Shown: piece by piece, positions 6,959-15,463 of the stretch | How positions within the stretch are numbered: position 1 is the stretch's first letter | How the letters are laid out: every line of letters starts with the position of its first letter | IMG/VR virus record: IMGVR_UViG_3300023184_000518 | Coordinates: 1-23,807 of that record | DNA: 23,807 nucleotides | Reading direction: 5' to 3' (one strand) | Source of the DNA: a virus | Made by a program: the position numbers and the translations under genes | Notes under the pieces: generated by a model | What the model saw: only the letters and a program-made list of their open reading frames with translations | Told to the model about the DNA's origin: nothing | The model's database searches: none

Positions 6959-9900
6959 TTAGATCGAAACACCCGATGGTAACACAACGAAATCCATTAC
7001 AATGTATTCGATGGCTCTGGTTGGGATAACTCTAATTTGTGCATTCATACGGTTTGAATTTACATCTTCAGAGCTATTGTTTCTATCATCACAGATTACG
7101 GCAAATTTTTCAATACCTTGTCTTACTTGGACGTTTGACAGAACCAAGCTTGATTCATTAATGAAGCGTTGACGCAAGGCTGGTGTGTTTTGTTCGAATA
7201 GGATACGGTTACCTATTGCAACAATCTGACGTTTGATTTCAAGAACCATTCTCTTGACGTTAATTGACTCAAGGGCGGTTGATGCTTGCTGTAGTGTATT
7301 CTGTGAGAAGAATACATAGTTTTCGCCAGGGAATTTGACGATTGGGTTAATGTTGGCATCATATAGAGCATTGCGATCGTTTTGGTTTACACGAATACTG
7401 GTTAATAGAACGAAGCTCAAAGAGCCACGATCAAAACCTGCTGGAGCAAACCATGGGAATTTAACTCTATCGTTGTAGCTCAAAGCTGAAAGTGCAGCTA
7501 CTGATGCTGGTAATGTTACCTTACGATTATTTACAGTATCATCAATGATGACGTTTGGAAAGTAGGCTGCTGCTGCGTTGTTGTCAACTTGACGTGTAAC
7601 AAATGCGTTTGTTGTTTGTGCAATTGATACGAATTTATTTGTATCGCCATCAAAAATACGACCATTTGTTACGCCGTCTTTATCGTAGGATTGAATATCC
7701 ATTAGATAAAATGACAATGCATATTCTGTATTTTTTTCTAATGCATAATTCGTTATAAGCGGATCACGTTGACCGGGCAATGCGAGAATGTTGTTATTGG
7801 CAATTGATGTATTGGTTGCAATGTCAACTGCGGTACGATAAGCAATAACGTTAGAGTTTGTTACTCCTGCACCTGTATAATTTACGCCAGCGGGTGCCCC
7901 TGGTGATTGGTATGCAGAATTAGCAAGACCTTTACCACTTGACCCCTGATCTGTCGAGGTAGAACGATCAGTGAAACGTGCTGCTTGTTTGTCAAAGATG
8001 TTTACACCATCCCAGCCGCCTTGCATGAATGTTGTGAATTTGGCAAAAGATGAGAAGTTATTAAATATAACAGCACTGCCAGAGTTGAGTAGAGAAGCAA
8101 ATGTGACTCTGTCACCCACTACAGTATTATATGTAGTAGTTTTTATTGCTGCATCACGTAGATAAGCAGCTTCTTTCATATAAACACCAACTGATGTTGT
8201 TAGCTCAGTGATGATTGTGTTTGCTAGAGCGACACGAGCTAGAGTAAATTTGTTATTATTTAACAAATCGGATTGTGAACCAGTGGTGAGTACTCCGAGT
8301 TTTTCAATACCTGTAAATTTAGCGAAGTTTTCAATAATTGGGTTTACTTCAATGTTTGCATTAACATTTAGTGCATCGTTATTGTTTCGTTCAAATTTTA
8401 CACCCCAATAAAGCCTTCCGTCTGTGAACGTTTGTGTTCCTGGTGTTCCAGGTGTACCGGAAGCAGTCAGTGGGTTTCTGGTGACAGTAAATCTGAATGG
8501 AACTGGTGGAACGATTGACCCTGATAACAATGCACCATTTGGGCTTGTACTTGAGGAAACGCCAGTAATGCGGTTCGAAAGAAGACCAAGCTGGTCATTC
8601 AAAGCAGGATTGGTCAAAAGCATTTGATGTCCACGGAAACCAAATGGTAGTGCTTTGGCTGGCACTTCACCGGCATTCAGTTGAGCACTTGGAATAACAC
8701 GAATAAATTTGGAACGATTACCGTATTTTCCGGTAATTGTTAGGCCACGATCAGCAGATTCGATTGCATCAAAATTAAATTGTGATTTTTTATCACCAAT
8801 CATTTTAATAACATAATTTTCACTATCTGGATCAAGTGAAAGATTGTTAAATAGCTCTAGAACTTGTGGCTCTGCATCGGTATCATCAAAAGCTCTAACT
8901 TGCAAAGAGAATGAACCAAGGTCAGTGTTTGGATTGGTTGAAGCTTGCAATGATGTAATACTGATTTTATATTTCGTTGAAGCATATTCACCATCATCAA
9001 GAGACTCAGCGTAAAATAGATCATATTCAACACCGGCAAATGGCTGTGAAATGAAGTATGGTGTTTTTGGTGATTTATAGCGTGTGTTGTAAAAACCAAA
9101 AACATCTTTAAATTTCAGACCTAAAGAGTTTGTGCTATTAGAACCTGAAAGAACAGCTACTGTAGGAACTGCGTTGCTTGCTGAAAGCACAGCGATTTCA
9201 GTGTCTACTGGATAGTGTAAATAGAGTAAGTGTTTCTTCTCTTCGAAATTTTCTGGATTTGTATTAAGTATTTTACCAATGTATTGGTTTGAAGAAGGGT
9301 CTAGTGATGCAGAAAATACTTTTATACCTGCTTTGCCATCATCGACGGCAAATGAGCCAGAGGAACAAGAAAGGACAAGTTTAAACTGACCAGCCATAAT
9401 TCCTTCTGTACCGACTTGAGCAGCTTCATAGTTATTTGTCCCTGCTGCTAAAGTCTGTTGATTATAAATGCCGGTTGCATTCGTGGAGCCGCTCAATACA
9501 ATAAATCTTGAGTCTGGTGTTGTGAAAAGCACTGCACGTACAAGATTTACTTGATCCGAACTTTGAAGTGGATAGCTTTGTGGGTTGTCGGTAAACAATG
9601 GATAGCCAAATGCTTCATTTGTTGGTAAATAATGTTTACCTACCAAAAATTGGACAACGCCTTGAAAAGCGCCAGATACAGGTGCTGTGCCTTCCCCAAC
9701 GACTTTCATGCCTGCACTTACAACTGTTCCACTTACTTCGGTAGCCGAAATATCAACAGCATCTAAGTTTGCACCACAGCCAAGAACACGAATATAATTT
9801 ACTGATGCTAATTCAGAGCCTTTAGCTTCAAGAAATTTCTGTGCTCCATATCCTCCAACGAACTTTGGATCAACTGATCCAAATTTTGATTCAAAGTCTG

Positions 9901-10051
9901 TATAACTTCCAATGCTAACTGGTGTAAATGCTGGCCCTTTTTTTGCAGCACCTATCACTGTAGCGGGAACACCACCAACGGGTGTAACTCTTTCGGTTAG
10001 ATCGATTTCACGATCAAAATAATTTGGGGCTTTTAATACTGTTTCTGGCAT
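6959..10051 (-). CDS. tail sheath protein A (gp18-like), long form
   Basis: A 1030-residue contractile sheath protein, upstream in the transcript of its paralogue sheath B. The N-terminus shows the family pattern: APNYFDREIDLTERV, PATVIGAAKKGPAFTPVSI, SYTDFESKFGS and an NYIRVLGCG strand. The C-terminus has ALESINVKRMVLEIKRQI, NRILFEQNTPALRQRF and RAIEYIVMDFVV, matching the same segments of sheath B. The central portion is enlarged compared with T4 gp18 (659 residues). The ribosome-binding site GAGGAA lies 6 nt before the ATG. The N- and C-terminal domains resemble sheath B clearly while the middle has diverged, so this is an old duplication rather than a recent one. Both copies appear intact. 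Confidence 0.9.
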   Translation of the reverse strand: MPETVLKAPNYFDREIDLTERVTPVGGVPATVIGAAKKGPAFTPVSIGSYTDFESKFGSVDPKFVGGYGAQKFLEAKGSELASVNYIRVLGCGANLDAVDISATEVSGTVVSAGMKVVGEGTAPVSGAFQGVVQFLVGKHYLPTNEAFGYPLFTDNPQSYPLQSSDQVNLVRAVLFTTPDSRFIVLSGSTNATGIYNQQTLAAGTNNYEAAQVGTEGIMAGQFKLVLSCSSGSFAVDDGKAGIKVFSASLDPSSNQYIGKILNTNPENFEEKKHLLYLHYPVDTEIAVLSASNAVPTVAVLSGSNSTNSLGLKFKDVFGFYNTRYKSPKTPYFISQPFAGVEYDLFYAESLDDGEYASTKYKISITSLQASTNPNTDLGSFSLQVRAFDDTDAEPQVLELFNNLSLDPDSENYVIKMIGDKKSQFNFDAIESADRGLTITGKYGNRSKFIRVIPSAQLNAGEVPAKALPFGFRGHQMLLTNPALNDQLGLLSNRITGVSSSTSPNGALLSGSIVPPVPFRFTVTRNPLTASGTPGTPGTQTFTDGRLYWGVKFERNNNDALNVNANIEVNPIIENFAKFTGIEKLGVLTTGSQSDLLNNNKFTLARVALANTIITELTTSVGVYMKEAAYLRDAAIKTTTYNTVVGDRVTFASLLNSGSAVIFNNFSSFAKFTTFMQGGWDGVNIFDKQAARFTDRSTSTDQGSSGKGLANSAYQSPGAPAGVNYTGAGVTNSNVIAYRTAVDIATNTSIANNNILALPGQRDPLITNYALEKNTEYALSFYLMDIQSYDKDGVTNGRIFDGDTNKFVSIAQTTNAFVTRQVDNNAAAAYFPNVIIDDTVNNRKVTLPASVAALSALSYNDRVKFPWFAPAGFDRGSLSFVLLTSIRVNQNDRNALYDANINPIVKFPGENYVFFSQNTLQQASTALESINVKRMVLEIKRQIVAIGNRILFEQNTPALRQRFINESSLVLSNVQVRQGIEKFAVICDDRNNSSEDVNSNRMNAQIRVIPTRAIEYIVMDFVVLPSGVSI

Positions 10052-10147
10052 ATTATTTCCTCACTTTTGGAATAAAGTTTCTAGGGCATAAATAGAGTTT
10101 AAAAATCGTATTGCCTTCGACCTCACCAGAAAACTATGTAGGATATA

Positions 10148-11359
10148 TTAAAAGGTTTTCTTTTTGTCGATAAAAAACTGCATCAATGTCTCTTGATCAG
10201 AAGCAGAATAAACTGTTTCGCCTTTTTTTTGATTATTCGCCATCTGCTTTACATATTTAACACGTTTGTTTCCATTGTGGTCAACATATTCTCTACGGAA
10301 TAAAATTTGCTCTTGGGAAGTTGGTTTTTGTTTTGTTTCAGGATCTTGTTCAAGATCTGTTAAAATAAAGCTATTATCTTTTGTGAGGTCTTCTTTTGAT
10401 TCGTTGAAATTATCAATATTTCTCTGCTCTGCCACATCCCCTTCGGCGGTAACTGTTTCAAATGAAACATTCACGGCAGATAGATAACGCTTAAACGGAA
10501 CACGCTGTCCGGCTCCCTGTGGCGCTAAAAGAAAACCTCTAACAGAAAGTGTAACGCTATATTTTATTATTCTCTCGCTATCTGTAATGTCTTCAAAATT
10601 ATCTTGTGGACTTATTGTGGTTTCAACATTTGCATTAAACCAATAGCCTTTGTCAGTTTTTAAATAAAATCCTTTTCCTGGAGTTATCTGGCTAGCCATA
10701 AATGTTTCAATCAAGTAGTTCATATGAGTGGTGTAAGTCGTCCAAAATACAATCTCATATGTGGCCGTAAAAAACTGTGGAAACGGCATTGCTACGATTT
10801 CATATATGTGATTACTCTTGAAATCTTTATTTACAACATCCAGTAACATACCTTCTTGTATAGAAGTCGAATCAACGTCTACACCTTTATTATCACGAAA
10901 AGTCGCTGGAAGATTTGGTACGTTTTTTAATAAATAACGATTAATCAATGATTGATAATCTTTATCTGCTGGATCTAGTCTTCGTTTTATTGTAAGCTCA
11001 CCGAAAAAAGTATCCCCGTGCTGCTGTTCTAAGCCTGTTCTGCGGATCGAAATAGCTGGGAGCAGCAACAATCCATTCCTGTCTCTGTAAGGCTTTAAAC
11101 GCTTTGCTAAAGCGAATCTTTCACCGGTAGCAAATATAACAAATGGCTTCTTTAAATTTATTTCTTTTTGCGAACCAACGTTGGCTTGATAAGATCTAAA
11201 CTTTATATCAGTATCAAATAAAGAATGAACAGCGGTATCAACATCTTCTAATCCACATGCCGGAATAGAAAAAGTAGATGCATCATTTCCCTGAGTATCA
11301 TACCCTGTTGGTAACTGATCTTTGCCTTCAATAAATGGTACGTTTTGTCTTGTGGTCAT
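10148..11359 (-). CDS. probable tail completion / sheath terminator protein (gp15-like)
   Basis: A 403-residue late structural protein between the neck genes and the sheath genes, the position of tail-completion gene 15 in T4-like phages. The centre (about 190-290) has YEIVFWTTYTTHMNYLIETF followed by strands and an ERIIKYSVTLSV segment. This beta-strand/helix/beta-strand pattern is typical of tail-terminator and joining proteins of myoviruses. The C-terminal 100 residues are charged and look flexible. No catalytic motif is visible. The start is 18 nt after the previous stop with a weak ribosome-binding site, which suggests coupling to the upstream gene. The gp15 label is inferred from position and pattern; T4 gp3-like or another joining protein is possible. 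Confidence 0.5.
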   Translation of the reverse strand: MTTRQNVPFIEGKDQLPTGYDTQGNDASTFSIPACGLEDVDTAVHSLFDTDIKFRSYQANVGSQKEINLKKPFVIFATGERFALAKRLKPYRDRNGLLLLPAISIRRTGLEQQHGDTFFGELTIKRRLDPADKDYQSLINRYLLKNVPNLPATFRDNKGVDVDSTSIQEGMLLDVVNKDFKSNHIYEIVAMPFPQFFTATYEIVFWTTYTTHMNYLIETFMASQITPGKGFYLKTDKGYWFNANVETTISPQDNFEDITDSERIIKYSVTLSVRGFLLAPQGAGQRVPFKRYLSAVNVSFETVTAEGDVAEQRNIDNFNESKEDLTKDNSFILTDLEQDPETKQKPTSQEQILFRREYVDHNGNKRVKYVKQMANNQKKGETVYSASDQETLMQFFIDKKKTF

Positions 11360-11377
11360 AATCTATAAGTAGAGCTT

Positions 11378-11947
11378 TCACTCATCGTATATACCTTTTT
11401 TGGGAGGCAACGGATCATTATTGAATGATGTGGCTTTATCACCTTCTATAAAGTCTCCATTTTCATCATTTTTTTCCACTTTTTTAGCACCAGTACCCAA
11501 AGCAATAGGTGCCATAACATGATTCAAGCGTTCACGCATTTCACGAATATCGCTAGTGATTTCGCCCGTACTTGTAATTGGCAGACCCCTCTGCTGCTCA
11601 AAAACCTTCTGCACATCATCAGGAGCCAGTCGTGGCAATGGAAGGCTATTTGGATCAAGTTGACCCAACCTTGCAGATCTTGCAGTAATTTTCCATGAAT
11701 TGTTATATTCTGCCAAACCAAAGATATTATTGACATTGTAGAAAGTCAATATTTCATATAGCACATCATCAAAAGAAAATAGATCACCCTCAGATAAAAT
11801 AAGCTTCTTATCCATAAGATCTTTGTACTGAATGCTTACCTCTAATTTAGCTTCCAAATCTGGACCAAATGATGTTGTTTTACTAGACCATTCCGGCTGA
11901 CCAACTAAAGCTGGTATTTTAATGGGATTCTCAAATATCTTTTTCAC
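11378..11947 (-). CDS. probable neck protein (gp14-like) with anomalous 5' end
   Basis: The part with a conventional start begins at GTG 11947 and gives 189 residues, MKKIFENPIKIPALV onward. Conserved-looking elements are KTTSFGPDLEAKLEVSIQYKD, a GDLFSFDDVLYEIL strand pair, and an NSWKITARSAR segment. They resemble connector/neck proteins of T4-like phages, and the position between a gp13-like and a gp15-like gene agrees. However, the frame stays open a further 55 codons to a TAG at 12113, and that stretch reads like the true N-terminus (IGQREIHFINDLTKEY). It has no ATG, GTG or TTG. The real initiation site is therefore unclear, and starting at GTG 11947 would remove part of the domain. Confidence 0.5.
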   Translation of the reverse strand: MKKIFENPIKIPALVGQPEWSSKTTSFGPDLEAKLEVSIQYKDLMDKKLILSEGDLFSFDDVLYEILTFYNVNNIFGLAEYNNSWKITARSARLGQLDPNSLPLPRLAPDDVQKVFEQQRGLPITSTGEITSDIREMRERLNHVMAPIALGTGAKKVEKNDENGDFIEGDKATSFNNDPLPPKKGIYDE

Positions 11948-12112
11948 GGATTCATTATAAACACCGTGAACATCGCTCTTTATAGAAGATATTGGAAAAT
12001 AATGTATAACTTGACCAACTACATCTTTTATGTACTCTTTAGTCAGGTCATTTATAAAATGTATCTCACGCTGCCCAATAAATAATCTTGCTATATAGCT
12101 AGCCCTATCTTT
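11948..12112 (-). other. in-frame N-terminal extension of the neck gene without a standard start codon
   Basis: Fifty-five sense codons precede the GTG at 11947 in the same frame, after a TAG at 12113-12115. The translation starts KDRASYIARLFIGQREIHF and continues into ESVKKIFENP. It has balanced amphipathic composition and looks like genuine protein. No ATG/GTG/TTG occurs in it; only CTG, ATT and ATA codons could serve. A weak purine stretch (AGAAAGATAGG) lies at its beginning. It may be used through a rare start codon, or it may have lost its first codons when the adjacent homing genes arrived. Confidence 0.55.
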
Positions 12113-12142
12113 CTATATTATTAATTAGCTACGAGATATATA

Positions 12143-12177
12143 AAGATTTCAATCAGCAAATCTTAAAATTTAAGATT
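12143..12177 (-). repeat. overlapping alternative hairpins upstream of the neck gene
   Basis: Three copies of AAGATT/AATCTT in 35 nt allow two mutually exclusive stems. One is AAGATTT/AAATCTT (12143-12149 with 12158-12164, 8-nt loop). The other is AATCTTAAA/TTTAAGATT around 12159-12177. They lie between the GIY-YIG stop and the start-less neck frame and are not followed by a U-run, so they do not look like terminators. Confidence 0.45.
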
Positions 12178-12196
12178 ATTGCAGTGTATATATCAT

Positions 12197-13066
12197 CTAT
12201 TCTTTTACAAATTTAACATAACCTTCACATGATTTTCTTTTTCCATTAAGCATTTTATAAAATGAAGACAAAGAAGTTATTCCTTTTGTTTCACAAAATT
12301 CTTTTGGATTTTTAATTGGACCAAAAATCTCATTCGTCTTTGAATGTTTTATAAACAAATCTCCATTTCTATATTTTACCGTAGGAGCAATATGATTTTT
12401 TAATTTCTGAAGCCGCCAACCTTTATAAGATTTAATTTTTTCATTGACCAAGTATGATAATTGTCGAGCAGATAAATTAAAATTATTTGCAAACTCTATT
12501 AGAGTTGTTTCTACCGTGTGTACTCTATCATCTGAATCAACCAAAATCTTGTTTTCTTTTGCCACTTTTAGTTTTGTTTTCCTCGGCAAAGAATTAACTG
12601 AACGCCATTTAAAATAAGATTTAATTTTTCCACGAGCTAACGCTTGTAAAGATTTTTCATTTAAATTTTTCTGGGCGGCAAAGACACAAATATTAAATCC
12701 AGAGTAAACATTACCGCATGGATCAATAAATGCATAATGCTTAGCACGAATATTATTCCTATTCATCTCGGCATAGCGAGATAAATTATAACATTTATTT
12801 CTATCACCAAAATTTGATAACCCAATAAAATAATTCTCTTCGTCATTCAACTCATGAATTGGAATTTCTTTTTTCACAATAGCAAACAAAAACTTGTCTT
12901 CCCCGTGCTTATTATAATCATTTTGTAAATGCTTGTTGTAGTGTGTATTTTTTCTCAAACATAACAAATGACTATATTTTCTCGCAGCATATCTAACCGT
13001 TTGGCCAATGTAAATTTTACCGTTAAAAGTATTTTTAATTGAATAAATCAAACCAGTTTTAATCAT
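12197..13066 (-). CDS. GIY-YIG homing endonuclease with three C-terminal repeats
   Basis: A 289-residue putative homing endonuclease, second of a tandem pair. The catalytic domain is at about residues 5-96: LIY at 6-8 (degenerate GIY), YIG at 19-21, Arg 29, Glu 77 and Asn 94. Three diverged copies of the repeat found in the 5744-6874 protein follow at about 112-156, 173-219 and 236-285 (for example SYKGWRLQ closing the second). The linker is short and lacks the NUMOD3 region. The ATG lies 28 nt after the stop of the preceding GIY-YIG gene with only a weak AGAAAA ribosome-binding site, so expression may depend on coupling. The DNA is clearly more AT-rich than the capsid gene. It directly precedes the neck gene that lacks a start codon. 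Confidence 0.87.
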   Translation of the reverse strand: MIKTGLIYSIKNTFNGKIYIGQTVRYAARKYSHLLCLRKNTHYNKHLQNDYNKHGEDKFLFAIVKKEIPIHELNDEENYFIGLSNFGDRNKCYNLSRYAEMNRNNIRAKHYAFIDPCGNVYSGFNICVFAAQKNLNEKSLQALARGKIKSYFKWRSVNSLPRKTKLKVAKENKILVDSDDRVHTVETTLIEFANNFNLSARQLSYLVNEKIKSYKGWRLQKLKNHIAPTVKYRNGDLFIKHSKTNEIFGPIKNPKEFCETKGITSLSSFYKMLNGKRKSCEGYVKFVKE

Positions 13067-13094
13067 TTGATTTTCTGGGATATGACCTTCATAA

Positions 13095-14060
13095 TTAACG
13101 TATAAAAAATTTCCAACCTTTTACTTCATTCAATTTACCGGAATAAAGCTTATAAAGACCACTTGAATCTAATCCATGTTCTTTGGCAAACGCAGTTAAA
13201 CTACGAATATCAGAATATACTTTGCCATCCGGCGATATCAATGGAGCCTTTACTGGCATATTTTGCATCTTTTTCTCATTGTATGCCTTGATGTTCTCTA
13301 TGGATTTTTGATCCATCATCGCTTTATATTCCGCATCATTCTTATATCTTTCATTTAAATTTTCTGTTTTCTTTGTTCCGATATCAATATATGTCTGGCG
13401 AAACTCCGCATCTTCTTTTATTCGTTTTCTAAATGTATCTCTGCCTTTGGGCTGTGATAATTTCAGAGTTTCTATAATTTTTTCTGTCTCTGCTGTATTG
13501 TTTGTCATACGTTCTGACATACACTGTGAAGCTGCATCACGGCGTTCTTTATTATTTTCCCATGAACGTATATGACCCTCCTGTTTCCGTTGTGCTGTTT
13601 CTGGATCAGACAATGCATCTTTTATAGATGCTCGTATACTACTAGCCTTTTCTGGATTACTCCACATCTTTTTCGCAGACGCAGATATCTTGCGTTTCGT
13701 TTCTTCAGGGTCATTGCTCCATGGGCCTTCTTTTGCCACTGCCCAAGTGTTAAAATTATAGCACTCTTTTCCAGAATCAAAATATTGATTGATATAGGCT
13801 TCTTCAATCAATAACCGCTCTTCCTTTGTTTTTCCATCTGTCCCTTCAACAATTTCAAACACAAAAACTTCTTCACCACATTTATTAAAATCTCTTTGAA
13901 GAAATTTGTTGCTATGTTTGTTATTGCGAAGTGCTTTTGAGTGTTGCTTCCAGCGCAATTTAAATAATTTAGATGAACCAATATAGATTCTTCCATTTAA
14001 TTTATTTGTTATTTTATAAATACCAGACTTATACAAATTATTTTGATAATGATACTCCAT
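13095..14060 (-). CDS. GIY-YIG homing endonuclease with NUMOD3-like linker
   Basis: A 321-residue putative homing endonuclease, first of a tandem pair between two neck genes. GIY is at 13-15, YIG at 26-28, Arg 36 and Glu 87, so the catalytic set is complete. A long charged linker (about 110-265) has repeated segments spaced by SNPE/SDPE and KNDAE-like turns, as in NUMOD3 regions. One copy of the C-terminal repeat (SPDGKVYSD ... VKGWKF) is at about 276-317. The frame is open to 14117, but only through a TTG; ATG 14060 has AGGTG 5-6 nt upstream and is preferred. The start is 50 nt past the stop of the neck gene. Its linker and repeat are closest to those of the 5744-6874 gene. Confidence 0.87.
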   Translation of the reverse strand: MEYHYQNNLYKSGIYKITNKLNGRIYIGSSKLFKLRWKQHSKALRNNKHSNKFLQRDFNKCGEEVFVFEIVEGTDGKTKEERLLIEEAYINQYFDSGKECYNFNTWAVAKEGPWSNDPEETKRKISASAKKMWSNPEKASSIRASIKDALSDPETAQRKQEGHIRSWENNKERRDAASQCMSERMTNNTAETEKIIETLKLSQPKGRDTFRKRIKEDAEFRQTYIDIGTKKTENLNERYKNDAEYKAMMDQKSIENIKAYNEKKMQNMPVKAPLISPDGKVYSDIRSLTAFAKEHGLDSSGLYKLYSGKLNEVKGWKFFIR

Positions 14061-14109
14061 ATTACACCTGTATTTTTTAGATATACAACAGATATAACGT
14101 TTTGTCTCG

Positions 14110-15369
14110 TCAAGCAATTAAAATGGTATACTTTGGTGGGACGGGTATGAACTGAAGTTGTTTTACGGTATTTTCAGCTTTGCTTGCTTCTCTTTCGGCA
14201 ATTTTATCGAATGTTAAATTATCTAATGATTCACGCAGGCTTGTTGTTAATTTTTCTTTATCTTCACGGCCTTGTGATATAAGATCATCGCCATTCAAAG
14301 AAAGTTCAGCGCCAGGAATTGGAAAGCTTTTAAATTTACCACGAACTCTACCAAGAAGTTCCGTACATAAAGCTAGAGTAAGTTGTGCGATCCAATTTCT
14401 GCACCAGATATTTAATGAATTATAATTTAGTGGGCCAAAAGGAACGTTAAATGGGCCGTTAACCCCATAAATTTTATCATTCTGATAAGAAGCACCAGAC
14501 CCAGCCCCTACTGGTGAATAAGAAGATCCACTGTTTACTAATGTGGAGGCAAGAGTTGGAAATGGGGATGTTCCAAATGTAACACGTAGCCACAGTCTAT
14601 TGCTAAATCCAGAAACTAAATTATTCGGAGTAGGATAAATTCTCAGTGTTCTACCAGAAATTTTATAGCTAAAATGAGATCTACGAACCTTTTGTGCCGA
14701 CTCCAACATACCGGCTCTCAGAATGTCTTCAAATAGCGGCAGAACATAGAAACGTGTATCTGGTATATATGATTCTACTGGCAATCCTGTAGCTACGAAG
14801 TTTGATGCGAGGTTGCTGTTAAAGACATACTGTACAGGTGGGCCATGGAATACTTCGACCACCTGCATACTCCCAACAGAGCCAGAAGGCTGCTTACTAA
14901 ATATCGTCGCACCTGTTGTATCAATCAACTCAGAATAAATATCATATGTCTGCTGACCATTTGTTAAATTGATATAGCCAGAATATGTTTGCTCTGATTG
15001 ACCATAGCCAATAACACTTGCATAAGGTGCTGAAAGTGTTTTGAGAAACTCAAGGTTTGGCTGAACATACATGTCGGTGACATTTATGTTATTTTCATTA
15101 TTCTGATTAAGACTACCGGTTGGCATACCAAGTAGGGATGATAGATTTGATTTATTTTGATATTCAATCATCATTCCATTGAATTCACGAGTCGCTGTTT
15201 CAAAGCATGACCAAATCATTAATTTGGTTAATTCAACACCTAAAACATCCTCACCTAACATTCGCAAAACGAACGTAACCATGTTATCGGCATCTTGCTG
15301 ATAAAGACTATAACGATCAAAAAAACCAAATGGAGTTGGATGTAAGGTGGTATTAAATGTACTGCTCAT
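14110..15369 (-). CDS. probable neck/head-completion protein (gp13-like)
   Basis: A 419-residue structural protein, first gene of the neck-tail run. The N-terminus is helical (ADNMVTFVLRMLGEDVLGVE ... IWSCFETATREFNGM). The middle is beta-rich and Gly/Ser-rich. The C-terminus has helical ALCTELLGRVRGKFKS, then PIPGAELSLNGDDLISQGRED, then a charged coiled segment ending in a proline-rich tail (QFIPVPPKYTILIA). This C-terminal layout is one I associate with gp13-like neck proteins of T4 relatives, and the order gp13-gp14-gp15-gp18-gp19 would be the T4 order. T4 gp13 is about 309 residues, so this version is enlarged. A promoter-like GATAAATA lies upstream on the minus strand (15429-15436 region). 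The exact family needs a profile search. Confidence 0.55.
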   Translation of the reverse strand: MSSTFNTTLHPTPFGFFDRYSLYQQDADNMVTFVLRMLGEDVLGVELTKLMIWSCFETATREFNGMMIEYQNKSNLSSLLGMPTGSLNQNNENNINVTDMYVQPNLEFLKTLSAPYASVIGYGQSEQTYSGYINLTNGQQTYDIYSELIDTTGATIFSKQPSGSVGSMQVVEVFHGPPVQYVFNSNLASNFVATGLPVESYIPDTRFYVLPLFEDILRAGMLESAQKVRRSHFSYKISGRTLRIYPTPNNLVSGFSNRLWLRVTFGTSPFPTLASTLVNSGSSYSPVGAGSGASYQNDKIYGVNGPFNVPFGPLNYNSLNIWCRNWIAQLTLALCTELLGRVRGKFKSFPIPGAELSLNGDDLISQGREDKEKLTTSLRESLDNLTFDKIAEREASKAENTVKQLQFIPVPPKYTILIA

Positions 15370-15373
15370 ATAG

Positions 15374-15381
15374 TATAAATA
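15374..15381 (+). promoter_or_regulatory. T4-type late promoter motif TATAAATA
   Basis: An exact match to the T4 late promoter octamer on the plus strand, about 83 nt before the HAD phosphatase gene. In an AT-rich genome one exact match can arise by chance, but it lies in a divergent intergenic region where a promoter is expected. Confidence 0.4.
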
Positions 15382-15395
15382 TGAATCAATTTCCT

Positions 15396-15444
15396 AACAC
15401 TTTATCTGATAAATAAATGTTTTACAAATATTTATCAGAGTGTT
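15396..15444. promoter_or_regulatory. palindrome carrying two divergent GATAAATA late-promoter-like motifs
   Basis: CTGATAAATA (15406-15415) and its exact reverse complement TATTTATCAG (15429-15438) are flanked by AACACT (15396-15401) and AGTGTT (15439-15444). Each arm holds GATAAATA, one base from the T4 late octamer, pointing away from the other toward the plus-strand HAD gene and the minus-strand neck gene respectively. Arrangement and location suggest a bidirectional late promoter. A transcription-factor operator or an RNA hairpin are alternatives. Confidence 0.45.
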
Positions 15445-15463
15445 ATATTGTTAATAAAGTACA

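Noticed and set aside
10093-10100. CATAAATA near 10093 and AATAAATA near 5690 and 12078 as late promoters
   Set aside because: They point along the plus strand toward the middle of minus-strand genes, with no plus-strand gene to serve; likely chance in AT-rich DNA.
12113-14060. Group I intron holding the two GIY-YIG genes and splitting the neck gene
   Set aside because: Only 50 nt lie before the first GIY-YIG gene, 28 nt between the two, and about 80 nt after the second. That is too little for a group I core unless it overlaps coding sequence, and no first exon or conserved P7/S-type element could be seen.
14061-14117. Longer N-terminus of the first tandem GIY-YIG gene from a TTG at 14117
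   Set aside because: ATG 14060 has a ribosome-binding site and sits just before the GIY motif; the extra 19 residues are Cys/Arg-rich and not typical.
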